64,000 nt of DNA from Variovorax beijingensis (GCF_007828835.1 NZ_VIVL01000004.1:310001-374000); one strand, 5' to 3'; counted from the first letter of the stretch, positions 9,587 through 18,759 are shown. Notes: generated by a model from the letters alone, not told the origin. Program-made: numbers and translations.

Positions 9587-10323
9587 GCGCATCGCCCGTG
9601 GTGCCGGTGGTGCTGAGCATCATCGTGCTGCTCGCGGTGTGGGAAGGCGCGATCCTGCTCTTCAGGATTCCGCCCTTCGTGCTGCCGAGCCTGGGCGCGA
9701 TCGTGCAGCATGCCTTCACCGACACCGGCCGTCTCATGGCGGCGTTGCTGGCCACGCTCGGCGAGGCGCTTGGCGGCTATGCACTGGGCAGCGTGCTCGG
9801 CCTGCTGGTGGCGGTGGCGCTGCTGCTCGCGCCGCCGCTCGAGCGCGTCGTGATGCCGCTGGCCGTGGCCGTGAACGCGGTGCCGACGGTGGCCTATGCG
9901 CCGCTGTTCCTGATCTGGTTCGGGCTCGGCGCCGCATCGAAGATCGCTTTGGTGGCACTGGCCGTCGGCTTCACGATGCTGGTCAATGCGCTGCACGGAC
10001 TCAAGCAGGCCGACCTGGCCGCCGTGAACCTGATGCGCAGCTTCGGCGCGGGGCCGCTCAAGATCGTGTGGCGGCTGCGCCTGCCGGTGGCGATGCCGTC
10101 GGTGGTCACGGCGCTGCGCATCGGCGTGCCGCGCAGCATGATCGTGGCCATCGTCGGCGAGATGCTCGGCGCCTATGCGGGGCTCGGGCGAATGATCTAT
10201 GAATCGACCCAGCAGGTCGACCTGCTGAGCGTGTGGTCGGCGGTGCTGGTCGCTTCGGTGGCGAGCATGGTGTTCTACGGCGTGCTCGTCTGGATCGATC
10301 AGAAACTGGTGTGGTGGCGTTGA
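9565..10323 (+). CDS. ABC transporter permease (BPD type), second copy
   Basis: A 252-residue permease paralogous to the preceding one, with the docking-loop region MRSFGAGPLKIVWRLRLPVA. The ATG at 9565 is preceded by GAAAGGAGG, an excellent ribosome site placed inside the end of the upstream gene. Hydrophobic segments begin VVPVVLSIIVLLAVWEGAILL. The stop codon TGA shares one base with the ATG of the aldolase gene, tying transporter and catabolic genes into one transcript. Confidence 0.92.
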   Translation: MVAQRKLSASPVVPVVLSIIVLLAVWEGAILLFRIPPFVLPSLGAIVQHAFTDTGRLMAALLATLGEALGGYALGSVLGLLVAVALLLAPPLERVVMPLAVAVNAVPTVAYAPLFLIWFGLGAASKIALVALAVGFTMLVNALHGLKQADLAAVNLMRSFGAGPLKIVWRLRLPVAMPSVVTALRIGVPRSMIVAIVGEMLGAYAGLGRMIYESTQQVDLLSVWSAVLVASVASMVFYGVLVWIDQKLVWWR

Positions 10324-11096
10324 TGATGACGAAGACGAATCCCGCGGCCTATCCGGCGACCGAAGCCGCGCTGCGCGTGCAGCTCGCGGCCTGCTACCGG
10401 CTGGTGGCGCACTTCGGCATGGACGACCTCATCTACAACCACATCTCGGCGCGCGTGCCGGGGCCGGCGCATCACTTTCTCATCAATCCCTACGGGCTGC
10501 TGTTCTCGGAAGTGACCGCTTCATCATTGGTGAAGATCGATCTCGACGGCAACAAGGTGGACGATACCGATGCAGAGGTCAACCAGGCCGGCTTCGTGAT
10601 CCACAGCGCCATCCACGCGGGACGGCCCGACGCGCTGTGCGTGCTGCACACCCACTCCGAGGCCGGCACCGCGATCGCGGCGATGCCCAACGGCCTGGCA
10701 CCGCTGAGCCAGTTCGCGATGCGCTACCAGGGCCACACGGCCTTCCACGACTACGAAGGCGTGGCGCTGGAGACCGGAGAGCGCGAGCGGCTGGTACGCG
10801 ACCTGGGCCCGCACAGCACGCTGGTGCTGCGCAACCACGGCATCCTGACCGTGGGCCGCACGATCCCCGAGGCCTTCATCCTCATGTACTACTTCGAGAA
10901 GGCGGCCAAGGTGCAGCTGCTGGCCCAGGGCGGACTCGCGCCCGGCGAAGCGCTGGTGCTTCCGCAGCCCGAGGTGAGTGCGCTGGCCGCGCGCCAGTTC
11001 ACCGAATTTGCCGGCGACATCCTGCCGCCCGGCACGCGCGAATGGCCTGCGTTCCTGCGCATGCTGGAGCGCACCCAGCCGGACTACAAGCTCTGA
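10323..11096 (+). CDS. Class II aldolase/adducin family protein
   Basis: A 257-residue protein of the class II aldolase fold. Zinc-ligand motifs are visible: LHTHSEAG (HxH) and VLRNHGILTVG. DLIYNHISARVPG and LINPYGLLFSEVTASSLVKID are standard family segments. These enzymes cleave hydroxy acids or sugars by retro-aldol chemistry, or decarboxylate; the substrate here is unknown. The start ATG overlaps the previous stop (TGATG). It is the first metabolic gene after the importer. Confidence 0.9.
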   Translation: MMTKTNPAAYPATEAALRVQLAACYRLVAHFGMDDLIYNHISARVPGPAHHFLINPYGLLFSEVTASSLVKIDLDGNKVDDTDAEVNQAGFVIHSAIHAGRPDALCVLHTHSEAGTAIAAMPNGLAPLSQFAMRYQGHTAFHDYEGVALETGERERLVRDLGPHSTLVLRNHGILTVGRTIPEAFILMYYFEKAAKVQLLAQGGLAPGEALVLPQPEVSALAARQFTEFAGDILPPGTREWPAFLRMLERTQPDYKL

Positions 11097-11141
11097 GGCT
11101 TGCTTCATTTTTTCTTCAATCCCGCAGACACGTTTCCTCCC

Positions 11142-11981
11142 ATGCAACTCGAGAATCTCACCTCATTCATCGGCACCGAAGTGAAGGGCATCGACCTGCG
11201 CGAGCCGGTGAGCGACAGCGACTTTGCCGTGCTGCGCGATGCGCTCAACCAGCGATCGCTGCTGCTGTTCCGCGGCCAGCGCATCAACGAATCGCAGCAC
11301 GTCGCGTTCTCGCGCCGCTTCGGCCCGCTGCTGGGCCATGTGCTCACCCAGTTCCTGAAGAAGGAGCATCCCGAGGTGTACGTGCTGTCCAACGTGTCGG
11401 AGAACGGCAAGCCCATCGGCAACCACAAGGAGGGCTGGAACTGGCATTCCGACCTCTCGTACAAGGCCGAGCCCTCGATGGGCGCACTGCTCTACGCGCT
11501 CGAAGTGCCGCCCGTGGAAGGCGACACCTTCTTCGCCTCGATGCATGCCGCCTACGACGCGCTCGACGACGGCATGAAGGCGCGCATCCGCCACCTCACG
11601 GCCACGCACAGCTACGCCAACTACTATGGCAAGGCCTTTGCAGACCGCAACCCGCTCACGCCCGAGCAGCTCGCCGCCACGCCCGACGTGGTGCATCCGC
11701 TGGTGCGCACCCATCCCGAGACGGGCCGCCTGTCGCTCTACGTGGGCGAGGACGTCGTCAAGCAGATCGACGGCTTGCCCTCGGAAGAAAGCGCCGCGCT
11801 GCTGGCCGAGCTCAATGCCCACGCCATCTCGCCCGAGTTCAGCTATCGCCACAAGTGGCTCGCCGGCGACCTGCTGATCTGGGACAACCGCTGCACCATG
11901 CACCGCGCCACACCCTACGACGACACGGCCTACCGCCGCGTGATGCACCGCACCACCGTGGCTGGCGACCGTCCCTTCTGA
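11142..11981 (+). CDS. TauD/TfdA family Fe(II)/2-oxoglutarate dioxygenase
   Basis: A 279-residue oxygenase that would hydroxylate a substrate using O2 and 2-oxoglutarate. The iron site is the HxD of NWHSDLSYKAEPS plus a distal His in CTMHRATPYDD; the 2-oxoglutarate-binding Arg is probably in YRRVMHRTTV. The start MQLENLTSFIGTEVKGIDLR is the classic N-terminus of the family. The ATG at 11142 is preferred over an upstream TTG because the family alignment begins there. It lies 45 bases after the aldolase gene in the same cluster. The substrate is not determinable. Confidence 0.93.
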   Translation: MQLENLTSFIGTEVKGIDLREPVSDSDFAVLRDALNQRSLLLFRGQRINESQHVAFSRRFGPLLGHVLTQFLKKEHPEVYVLSNVSENGKPIGNHKEGWNWHSDLSYKAEPSMGALLYALEVPPVEGDTFFASMHAAYDALDDGMKARIRHLTATHSYANYYGKAFADRNPLTPEQLAATPDVVHPLVRTHPETGRLSLYVGEDVVKQIDGLPSEESAALLAELNAHAISPEFSYRHKWLAGDLLIWDNRCTMHRATPYDDTAYRRVMHRTTVAGDRPF

Positions 11982-12040
11982 CGCCGGCGATGGCAAGCGG
12001 TCCGGCGGCATCTCCCGACGACAACCACAAGAAAGAAGAC

Positions 12041-12787
12041 ATGAGCAGCATGGAACCCGACGAATCCGATACCACCCAGCCCGCGGCGCTGCGCGGCCGC
12101 GACCGGCAGCGCGTGAAGGGCGGCGCCACGCTGTCCGACGAGCTCAAGGACACGCTCGAAGACCTGATCGTGAGCGGCGTGCTCAAGCCCGGAACGCGGC
12201 TCGACGAGGCCGAGCTGTCGGAGCGCTTCAAGGTGTCGCGCACGCCCGTGCGCGAGGCGCTCAAGGCGCTGGCCGCCACCGGCCTGGTGGACCTGCGCAG
12301 CCGGCAAGGCGGCGTGTGCGTGGCGCGCATCTCGCTGCCGATGCTGATCGAGATGTTCCAGATGATGGCCGTGATGGAAGGCCTGTGCGCCAAGTTCGCG
12401 GCGCGCCGCGCCACCGAGGCGCAGAAGGCGCGCATGGGCGGGCTGCACGACGAGCTCACGAGCATTCTTGCTTCGGGCGACCACTCGCGCTTCTACGACG
12501 TGAACCAGGATTTCCACGACGCGCTGTACGAGGCCTCCAACACCCACTACCTGGCCGAGCAGACGCGCGCACTGAGAAAGCGCGTGCGCGTCTACCGGCG
12601 CTACGTGACCTTCCAGCCCGGCCGCATGACGGCCACCATCGGCGAGCACGGTGCCATCCTCGACGCGATCCGCCGAAACGATCCGAAGTCCGCATTCAAC
12701 GCCGCCATCGATCACGTGAGCCTGCTCGAGGACGACATCGTCGACCTGATCGCGGCGCTGTCCGAGCAGGACGCCGGCGCGAGCTGA
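12041..12787 (+). CDS. GntR family transcriptional regulator (FCD/FadR subfamily)
   Basis: A 248-residue regulator. The winged helix (about residues 25-95) contains VSGVLKPGTRLDEAELSERF and VSRTPVREALKALAATGLVD, the diagnostic GntR recognition helix. The C-terminal FCD ligand domain follows with LIEMFQMMAVMEGLCAKFAA and DVNQDFHDALYEASNTHYL, which supplies metal and ligand residues. The ATG at 12041 has GAAAGAAGA just upstream; an in-frame ATG at 11990 would add 17 residues. It lies inside the catabolic cluster and is the likely pathway-specific regulator, sensing the substrate or an intermediate. Confidence 0.92.
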   Translation: MSSMEPDESDTTQPAALRGRDRQRVKGGATLSDELKDTLEDLIVSGVLKPGTRLDEAELSERFKVSRTPVREALKALAATGLVDLRSRQGGVCVARISLPMLIEMFQMMAVMEGLCAKFAARRATEAQKARMGGLHDELTSILASGDHSRFYDVNQDFHDALYEASNTHYLAEQTRALRKRVRVYRRYVTFQPGRMTATIGEHGAILDAIRRNDPKSAFNAAIDHVSLLEDDIVDLIAALSEQDAGAS

Positions 12788-12835
12788 CCCACCTCTCCAA
12801 CCTATTTCCCCGATCGCATCCCAGGACCCGAACCC

Positions 12836-13669
12836 ATGAAACTCGAACTCGAAGGCAAGACCGTTCTCATCACCGGCGCCTCCAAGGGCATTGGCCTTGC
12901 AGCCGCGCACGCATTCGCCGCCGAAGGCTGCCACCTGCACCTGGCCGCGCGCGACGGCGTCGCGCTCGCGGCCGCGAAGGAAGAGATCGAGAAGATCTAT
13001 CCGATCAACGTGAAGGTCCATCCCATGGACCTGGCGGCGGCCGGCGCCATGAACCAGCTCGCCGAGGCGGCAGGCCACGTCGACATTCTCGTGAACAATG
13101 CGGGCGACATTCCCTCGGGCCCGATCGAGTCGCTCGACTTCGCGGCCGTGCGGCGCGGCTTCCAGCTCAAGGTGCTGGGCTACATGGAATTGAGCCAGAT
13201 CTACTACGCACGGATGAAGGCCGCGGGCGGCGGCGTCATCGTCAACGACATCGGCAATTCCGGCGAGAACTGGGACGCCAACTACATCGCCGGCTCCACC
13301 GGCAATGCCGCCGTCATGGCCTTCACCCGCGCGCTCGGCGGCGTGAGTCTGGACGACGGCATCCGCGTGGTGGGCGTGAACCCCGGCCCGGTGGCGACCG
13401 ACCGCATGGTCAAGCTCATGAAGCGCCGCGCGCTCGACACCCATGGCGACGAAGGCCGCTGGGAAGAGCTGTTCGACAACTACCCCGGCGGCCGACCGGC
13501 CACGCCCGAGGAAGTCGCGGAACTGATGGTGTTCCTGGCTTCGCCGCGCGCGGGCTACATCACCGGCACGGTGGTGACCATCGACGGCGGCATTGCGGCA
13601 CGCGGCTCGATCATCAAGACCAGCAGGAAGGTGATCGAGGCCGAGCAGGCCCGGAGGATTGCGGCATGA
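12836..13669 (+). CDS. Short-chain dehydrogenase-like protein lacking the canonical YxxxK
   Basis: A 277-residue Rossmann-fold SDR. The cofactor motif TGASKGIG (about residues 14-21) and the NNAG motif are intact, and the C-terminus has the usual ITGTVVTIDGG. In the active-site region the sequence reads YIAGSTGNAAVMAFTRALGG. Aligning the downstream helix AAVMAFTRALG with ordinary SDRs places Gly where the catalytic Tyr should be and Asn where the Lys should be. I recall homologues with a similar GxxGN pattern, so this may be a real subfamily. It is tightly placed in the cluster and overlaps the aminotransferase start (ATGA). Confidence 0.88.
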   Translation: MKLELEGKTVLITGASKGIGLAAAHAFAAEGCHLHLAARDGVALAAAKEEIEKIYPINVKVHPMDLAAAGAMNQLAEAAGHVDILVNNAGDIPSGPIESLDFAAVRRGFQLKVLGYMELSQIYYARMKAAGGGVIVNDIGNSGENWDANYIAGSTGNAAVMAFTRALGGVSLDDGIRVVGVNPGPVATDRMVKLMKRRALDTHGDEGRWEELFDNYPGGRPATPEEVAELMVFLASPRAGYITGTVVTIDGGIAARGSIIKTSRKVIEAEQARRIAA

Positions 13670-14841
13670 ATGCGGCGCTGAACCCCGTGGCGGTCGTGCC
13701 TTCGGTGACCAGCGATGCGGAAACCCGCAACCAGTACTTCGACCGCCTGTTCACCAACCCGGACCTGATGTGGCTGGGCCAGAACACCAACCACTTTCCG
13801 CTGCATCCCGCCGTGCGCAAGGCGCTGCACGACGCCATCGACGACGAGAGTTTTCACGCCTATGCGCCGCCGCTGGGCATGGAAGCGCTGCGCGCAGCCA
13901 TCGTGGCCGACCTGGGCGTGCCGGATCAATCGGCGGTGGTGACCGACGGCGCGGTGTCTGCGCTGGCGCTGGCCTGCCGTGCCTTTTGCAAGGAAGGCAG
14001 GGGCTTCGTCACCACCGACCCCGGCTGGAAATGGCCGCTGCAGTTTGCGGCCAAGGCCGGCTCTGTGGTGACCGAGATTCCGATCTACGGGCCCGAGTAC
14101 GGCTTCAAGCTCTCGGCCGACGCGCTCGCTGCATCGACCGACGAGAACACCGCGGTCATCTACCTGGTGGACCCGAACAACCCGCTCGGCACCACCTACA
14201 CCGAAGACGAGATCCGTGCGTTTGCAATGCGTGCTCGAGAAGTCGGCGCCGTGCTGATCCACGACTGCACCTACCGCGACTTCGCCGACAGCCATACGCT
14301 GGCTTCGCGCTTCTATCCCGAAGGCACGGTGACCATCGTGAGCTTCTCGAAGTGGCTGGGCCTGGCCGGACTGCGGCTGGGCGCGCTCGTCGCCTCGCCC
14401 GAATTGCTCGCACGCATCCTGCCGCACTCGCAGGCGCCGCTGGGCGCCAGCGTGCTCGCGCAGCACGCGGCCATCGCAGGCCTTGCCGTGAAGGATGAGT
14501 GGATGGCCGATGTCATTGCGCAGCAGCGCGAGAACCAGCGGATGATCGTCGAGGCCTTCGCAAAACTGCCGGGCTTCGAGGTGCCGGTGTTCCCGTCGCA
14601 GGCCAACTTCATCGTGGTCGAGTGCAGCGGCGCAGGCGTGACGCCCGAGGCGCTGGTCACCGCGCTGGGCGAGCACGACATCATGGTGCGCCAAGGCACG
14701 TACCACACGCCGCGCTTCGGCCATCGCTTCGTGAAGATCTCGACCACCGTGCCCAAGGCATGGGCGCAGGCCTTGTGCGACGTGCTGCCGCAAGCCGTGG
14801 AGCGTGCGCGCAGCCTGCCCGCCACCGCGGCGCTTTTCTGA
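13666..14841 (+). CDS. Class I/II pyridoxal-phosphate aminotransferase
   Basis: A 391-residue fold-type I aminotransferase. The PLP lysine is in IVSFSKWLGLAGLRLG; the cofactor-contacting Asn/Pro region is YLVDPNNPLGTTYTEDEI; the aspartate for the pyridine nitrogen is in VLIHDCTYRDFAD; and a C-terminal Arg region is FGHRFVKISTTVPK. It resembles histidinol-phosphate aminotransferase-like enzymes but belongs to no biosynthetic operon here. The start overlaps the SDR stop by four bases. It suggests that an amino group is added to or removed from a pathway intermediate. Confidence 0.92.
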   Translation: MNAALNPVAVVPSVTSDAETRNQYFDRLFTNPDLMWLGQNTNHFPLHPAVRKALHDAIDDESFHAYAPPLGMEALRAAIVADLGVPDQSAVVTDGAVSALALACRAFCKEGRGFVTTDPGWKWPLQFAAKAGSVVTEIPIYGPEYGFKLSADALAASTDENTAVIYLVDPNNPLGTTYTEDEIRAFAMRAREVGAVLIHDCTYRDFADSHTLASRFYPEGTVTIVSFSKWLGLAGLRLGALVASPELLARILPHSQAPLGASVLAQHAAIAGLAVKDEWMADVIAQQRENQRMIVEAFAKLPGFEVPVFPSQANFIVVECSGAGVTPEALVTALGEHDIMVRQGTYHTPRFGHRFVKISTTVPKAWAQALCDVLPQAVERARSLPATAALF

Positions 14842-14850
14842 GGGGACGCC

Positions 14851-15732
14851 ATGAGCTTCGCCACCACCGCGGACGGTCTCCGCCTGTACTACGAAACCGC
14901 CGGCAGCGGCACACCCATCGTGTTCGTGCACGAGTTCGGCGGCGACCATCGCAGCTGGGAGCCGCAGATGCGCTACTTCTCGCGCCGCCACCAGTGCGTG
15001 ACCTTCGGCGCGCGCGGCTACCCGCCCTCGGACGTGCCGAAGGACATGGAAAGCTACTCGCAGGCCATTGCCGCGGACGACATCGCCGCCGTCATGAATG
15101 CGCTGCAACTGCCGCGCGCGCACATCGTCGGCCTTTCGATGGGCGGCTTCGCGACGCTGCACTTCGGCCTGCGCCACAGCGGGCGCGCGGCGTCGCTGGT
15201 GATTGCCGGCGCGGGCTACGGCGCCGAGAAGGAACACGAAGAATATTTCCGCGGCGTCTCGCTGGAAGTGGCGAAGCAGTTCGAACTGCAGGGCGCGGAG
15301 CGTTTCGCACGCACCTATTCGCTCGGCGCGAGCCGCGTGCAGTTCCAGAACAAGGACCCGCGCGGCTGGCAGGAATTTGCGACCTGGCTCGGTCAGCACG
15401 ACGCGGTCGGTTCGGCCAACACCATGCGCGGCGTGCAGGCGCGGCGTCCGTCGATCTACGACCTGGAGGCTGAGCTGCGCGCAATGGGCGCGCCTTCGCT
15501 GGTGGTAGTCGGTGACGAGGACGATCACTGCCTGCAGCCCGGCATCTTCCTCAAGAAGACCATTCCGGCCTGCGGTCTGGCCGTGATGCCGAAGACCGGC
15601 CACACGCTCAACCTGGAGGAGCCGGCCGCGTTCAACGGCTTGCTGGCGGAGTTCTTCGCGCAGGTCGAGGCCGGCCAGTGGAAGCCGCGCGATCCGCGCG
15701 CTCTGCCCAGCCAGATCATGAAGACCGACTGA
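14851..15732 (+). CDS. Alpha/beta hydrolase
   Basis: A 293-residue alpha/beta-hydrolase-fold enzyme. The nucleophile elbow is GLSMGG; the oxyanion region is IVFVHEFGGDHRSWEPQMRY; the acid is probably in VVVGDEDDHCLQPG and the catalytic His in PKTGHTLNLEEP. The family includes esterases, lactonases and C-C hydrolases such as 3-oxoadipate enol-lactonase; which activity is present here cannot be told. It starts nine bases after the aminotransferase stop, and its own stop shares a base with the next ATG. Confidence 0.92.
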   Translation: MSFATTADGLRLYYETAGSGTPIVFVHEFGGDHRSWEPQMRYFSRRHQCVTFGARGYPPSDVPKDMESYSQAIAADDIAAVMNALQLPRAHIVGLSMGGFATLHFGLRHSGRAASLVIAGAGYGAEKEHEEYFRGVSLEVAKQFELQGAERFARTYSLGASRVQFQNKDPRGWQEFATWLGQHDAVGSANTMRGVQARRPSIYDLEAELRAMGAPSLVVVGDEDDHCLQPGIFLKKTIPACGLAVMPKTGHTLNLEEPAAFNGLLAEFFAQVEAGQWKPRDPRALPSQIMKTD

Positions 15733-17006
15733 TGGCGCAGGCAACGTCGCAGCAGGCACCGGCCGCGTGCCGCGTCAATGCCGACCGTCTCTGGCAGCGG
15801 CTCATGGCGCTCGCGCGCTGTGGCGCCACCGCCGGGGGCGGCGTCGATCGGCAGGCGCTCAGCGCGGAAGAGGTCGAGTCCTGGCACGTGATGATCGGCT
15901 GGGCCCGGGCGGCGGGACTGGAACCCGCGACCGATGCAGCGGGCAATCTCTTCATTGCGCTGCCCGGCCTCGATCGAGAGGCGCCGCCGGTGCTCGCGGG
16001 CAGCCATCTCGACAGCCAGCCCGGCGGCGGCCGCTTCGACGGCGTGTACGGCGTGCTCGCGGCGCTCGAGGTGCTGACCGTGCTCGCGGAGCAGGGCGTC
16101 CGTCCGCCGATGGACATCGCCTGCGTGGCGTGGATGAACGAAGAGGGTTCGCGCTTCGCGCCCGGCATGATGGGCTCCGAAGCTTTCGCTGGCGTCCGCA
16201 CCCTCGAGGCCGTGCGCGCGGCGCGCGATGCCGACGGCGTCCCGGTGGCCGAGGCACTCGATGCCTTGCATGCTGCGTTCCCGTCGCTGCGGCGCAGGCC
16301 GCTTGGCTTTCCGTTGAAGGCCTATTTGGAAGCGCACATCGAGCAGGGCCCGGTGCTCGAGGCGGAAGGCCGGGTGATCGGCGTCGTCACCGGCATCCAG
16401 GGCAAGAAGACATTCGACGTCGTGATCGATGGCGAGCGGGGCCACGCGGGCACGCTCGACATGGCCGGCCGGCGCGACGCGCTCGCCGCCTTCGCGCGCA
16501 TCGCAGCGGCGTGCTACAGCGAGATCGGCGGGCACGACGATGCGGTGAAGTTCACCATCGGACGGCTCCAGGTCGAGCCGAATGCGCCCTCGGTGGTGCC
16601 CGAGCGCGTCACGCTGCGCATCGATCTGCGCCATCCCGACAACGGCGTACTCGACCTGCTGGGCCAGCGGCTGGTCGCGCTCTGCGGCATGCATGCCGCG
16701 CCTTGCAGGGCCACGGCGACCCGGCTGGTCGATGCGCCATCCAATGCCTTCGATCCCGCGCTGCAGGCGGCCATTGCAGCCGCGGCGCAACAGCTTGGGG
16801 AACCGCACATGCCCATTCTTTCCGCCGCGGGCCACGACGCGCGCCATATGGCGGCGCTGTGCCCGAGCGCGATGATCTTCATTCCCTGCCGCGGCGGCGT
16901 GAGCCATGCGGAGCACGAGTGGGCCGAGCCGGCGCATGCGGCGGCCGGTGCCGATGTGCTGCTGCGCGTGCTGCTGCCGTTTGCGGGTTGCGGGGAGGGC
17001 GCTTGA
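15732..17006 (+). CDS. M20-family Zn-dependent hydrolase (allantoate amidohydrolase / N-carbamoyl-L-amino acid hydrolase type)
   Basis: A 424-residue binuclear zinc amidohydrolase of the hydantoinase/carbamoylase family. Metal ligands are visible in order: GSHLDSQPGGG (His), GGGRFDGVYG (bridging Asp), WMNEEGSRF (Glu), EAHIEQGPVLE (His) and GVSHAEHEW (His). GHDARHMA is another family hallmark. Members hydrolyse N-carbamoyl or ureido groups to release ammonia and CO2. With the amidase on the other strand, this is the best hint that the pathway substrate carries an amide or ureido nitrogen. The ATG at 15732 overlaps the previous stop. Confidence 0.93.
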   Translation: MAQATSQQAPAACRVNADRLWQRLMALARCGATAGGGVDRQALSAEEVESWHVMIGWARAAGLEPATDAAGNLFIALPGLDREAPPVLAGSHLDSQPGGGRFDGVYGVLAALEVLTVLAEQGVRPPMDIACVAWMNEEGSRFAPGMMGSEAFAGVRTLEAVRAARDADGVPVAEALDALHAAFPSLRRRPLGFPLKAYLEAHIEQGPVLEAEGRVIGVVTGIQGKKTFDVVIDGERGHAGTLDMAGRRDALAAFARIAAACYSEIGGHDDAVKFTIGRLQVEPNAPSVVPERVTLRIDLRHPDNGVLDLLGQRLVALCGMHAAPCRATATRLVDAPSNAFDPALQAAIAAAAQQLGEPHMPILSAAGHDARHMAALCPSAMIFIPCRGGVSHAEHEWAEPAHAAAGADVLLRVLLPFAGCGEGA

Positions 17007-17029
17007 AGAGGAACGAGCCGATCACCGAC

Positions 17030-17941
17030 ATGGCGGACCTGCCGGCGCAGCGGCCCTCGGTGCCCGCGACCGCTGCGCAGGCCCGGGCACGCTACTTCAA
17101 CTCCGGCAATGCATTCAACGTGAAGCTGCCCGAAGTGCCCGCACGGCTCTTCGCGCCACCGCACGCAGATGCGTTCGGCGTTTTCGATTGCGACCAGTCC
17201 GAAGCGATGGGCTGCGGATTTGCGGCCACCACGCCGCTCATGCTCGCGCGCTACATGCGCGTTGCGCCCGGCGAGGCGCTGCCGCTCGATGTGGACGCCA
17301 CCGGCTCGGTCTGGTACGTGATTTCAGGGAGCGGGGAGCTTGGCGGCATGGCCGAAGATCTTGCATTCGGCGCGGGCGACGTGTTCCTGCTGCCCGCGGC
17401 ACAGGGCTATCGGCTCAGCGCCGGTCCCGCAGGCGCATTGCTGTGGACCGTGGGCAACGAGCCGCAGTTGGCCTTCGACGGGTCGCAGCCACCTGCGGCT
17501 TCGAGCGCGCCTATCGATGCAGTGCACTATCCCGCCGACGAGATTGAACGGCAGTTCGAGCTGATCTTCTCGATGGCCACGGGCGATGCAACCTCGGGCC
17601 GCGCGCTGATTTTTTCGTCCGACCGGCAGGAGGCCGCACGCAACCTGACGCCCACGCTGACCTTGAGCTTCAACACCCTGGAGCCGCATACGCACCAGCG
17701 ATCGCACCGCCACAATTCCGCGGCCGTCACGCTGGTGGTGCGGGGCGAGGCATGCCATTCGATGGTCGGCGGAGTGCATTGCCCATGGATGCCATGGGCG
17801 ACCCTTGTCACGCCACCGGGCGCGCCGCATTCGCATCACAACGCGGGCATGAAAGGCGCGCGCTTCCTGATCGTGCAGGACGGCGGATTGCACTATCACG
17901 CGCGGACCATGGGCTTCGAGTTCCTGGAGGCCGTGGCCTAG
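17030..17941 (+). CDS. Bicupin protein
   Basis: A 303-residue protein with two cupin-like halves. The N-terminal half (about 60-140) has GSVWYVISGSGEL and FGAGDVFLLPA; the C-terminal half has LEPHTHQRSHRHNSAAVTLVVRG and VTPPGAPHSHHNAG, with a His-rich metal site. The layout resembles gentisate-dioxygenase-like bicupins, but the N-terminal half lacks the His cluster, so only one metal site is expected. The start at 17030 (MADLPAQ) is conventional; a TTG at 17003 with a closer ribosome site is possible. It is the last gene of the cluster. The activity is unknown. Confidence 0.85.
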   Translation: MADLPAQRPSVPATAAQARARYFNSGNAFNVKLPEVPARLFAPPHADAFGVFDCDQSEAMGCGFAATTPLMLARYMRVAPGEALPLDVDATGSVWYVISGSGELGGMAEDLAFGAGDVFLLPAAQGYRLSAGPAGALLWTVGNEPQLAFDGSQPPAASSAPIDAVHYPADEIERQFELIFSMATGDATSGRALIFSSDRQEAARNLTPTLTLSFNTLEPHTHQRSHRHNSAAVTLVVRGEACHSMVGGVHCPWMPWATLVTPPGAPHSHHNAGMKGARFLIVQDGGLHYHARTMGFEFLEAVA

Positions 17942-17970
17942 GCGAGCGCGGCCCGCACCGGGCCAGGCGA

Positions 17971-18249
17971 TCAACCGGTCGGGTTGTGCGGGGAAGGAAG
18001 CGCGAAGGTGACCGAAGGCAGATCGGGACGCGGCCCGTAGGTCGATCCGAAGTAGCGCGCGGCAGCGCGTCCCAGATTCGTGATCTCGTGCACCGTTGCG
18101 CAGGGTGGCACCGGGCCTTGCTGCGGCGAGAACGCCACCTTGATGTATCCGGCATCCCGCAGGTCCTTGAGCCGGTCTATCTCAGACGGACTGTAGAACC
18201 GCGTTGGCAGCCGCGTCATGAGGATCTGCTTGAAAAGCGCATGCGCCAC
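17971..18249 (-). CDS. Hypothetical protein, about 92 residues
   Basis: I do not recognise this protein. It reads VAHALFKQILMTRLPTRFYS and continues with SPSEIDRLKDLRDAGYIKVAF and an ITNLGRAAARYFG helix, a well-balanced soluble composition. The GTG at 18249 has a GGGAGA ribosome site eight bases upstream; the ATG at 18219 would give an 82-residue protein. The SEIDRLKDLRDAGYIKV segment looks like a small helix-turn-helix, but that is speculative. It is convergent with the catabolic cluster. Confidence 0.7.
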   Translation of the reverse strand: MAHALFKQILMTRLPTRFYSPSEIDRLKDLRDAGYIKVAFSPQQGPVPPCATVHEITNLGRAAARYFGSTYGPRPDLPSVTFALPSPHNPTG

Positions 18250-18418
18250 GTTACGTCTCCCGACCTGAGGGTGATTGGGGTGACAAGGGCGCGCATCGTC
18301 CCGCGTGCCGGTCCGGTTCCGGAAGATACCCCGGTCGACGCTGCCTATCGATTCCACGTTCGGCATAGGCCTGGGCATGCGGGTAGCGGGGAGCCGGCCC
18401 TCGAAAGCAGCCTTCTTC

Positions 18419-18622
18419 CTAGCGGGATCTGGGTGGGCTGGCGTTCTCCTGGGCCGGCGCCACGGCGCCGCTTGCAGGAACGTTGCCCGGCCCTTTCGAT
18501 GGATCGGTGATGCCGTAGAAGAAAAGCACCGCCACGACGATGACCGCAATGACGGCCAGCAGGATCCACATCAGCCGGCGGCCGATGTCGCCTTGCTTGT
18601 GGTGCTCTTGTTTGGTAGCCAT
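18419..18622 (-). CDS. Small single-span membrane protein
   Basis: A 67-residue protein with a charged N-terminus MATKQEHHKQGDIGRRL, one strong membrane helix (MWILLAVIAVIVVAVLFFYG), and a Pro/Ala-rich tail. The topology is probably N-in with the tail in the periplasm. It is the last chromosomal gene before the left end of the integrated element. No family is recognised. Confidence 0.7.
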   Translation of the reverse strand: MATKQEHHKQGDIGRRLMWILLAVIAVIVVAVLFFYGITDPSKGPGNVPASGAVAPAQENASPPRSR

Positions 18623-18741
18623 GGAACAGAGCCTGAACCCGCAAGGCGACGGTGCCATGTCGTTTTGGCGCCTCTTGCTGACGGTGGATTTCCTACGTTG
18701 CCTCGCGTCGGGGGAGCGTGGGACCACGGAGCAACAAAATG

Positions 18742-18759
18742 GCCCGGAGGGGATCGAAC
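18742..18759. repeat. Remote attachment site (18-bp tRNA-Arg 3'-end repeat)
   Basis: GCCCGGAGGGGATCGAAC is identical, in the same orientation, to 53512-53529 inside tRNA-Arg. No other tRNA arms are present here, as expected for the duplicated 3' fragment left at the distal end of an integrated element. Confidence 0.85.

Noticed and set aside
18742-18759. Second tRNA-Arg gene at the left end
   Set aside because: Only the T-arm/acceptor part matches; the anticodon and D arms are missing, so it is the duplicated attachment site.
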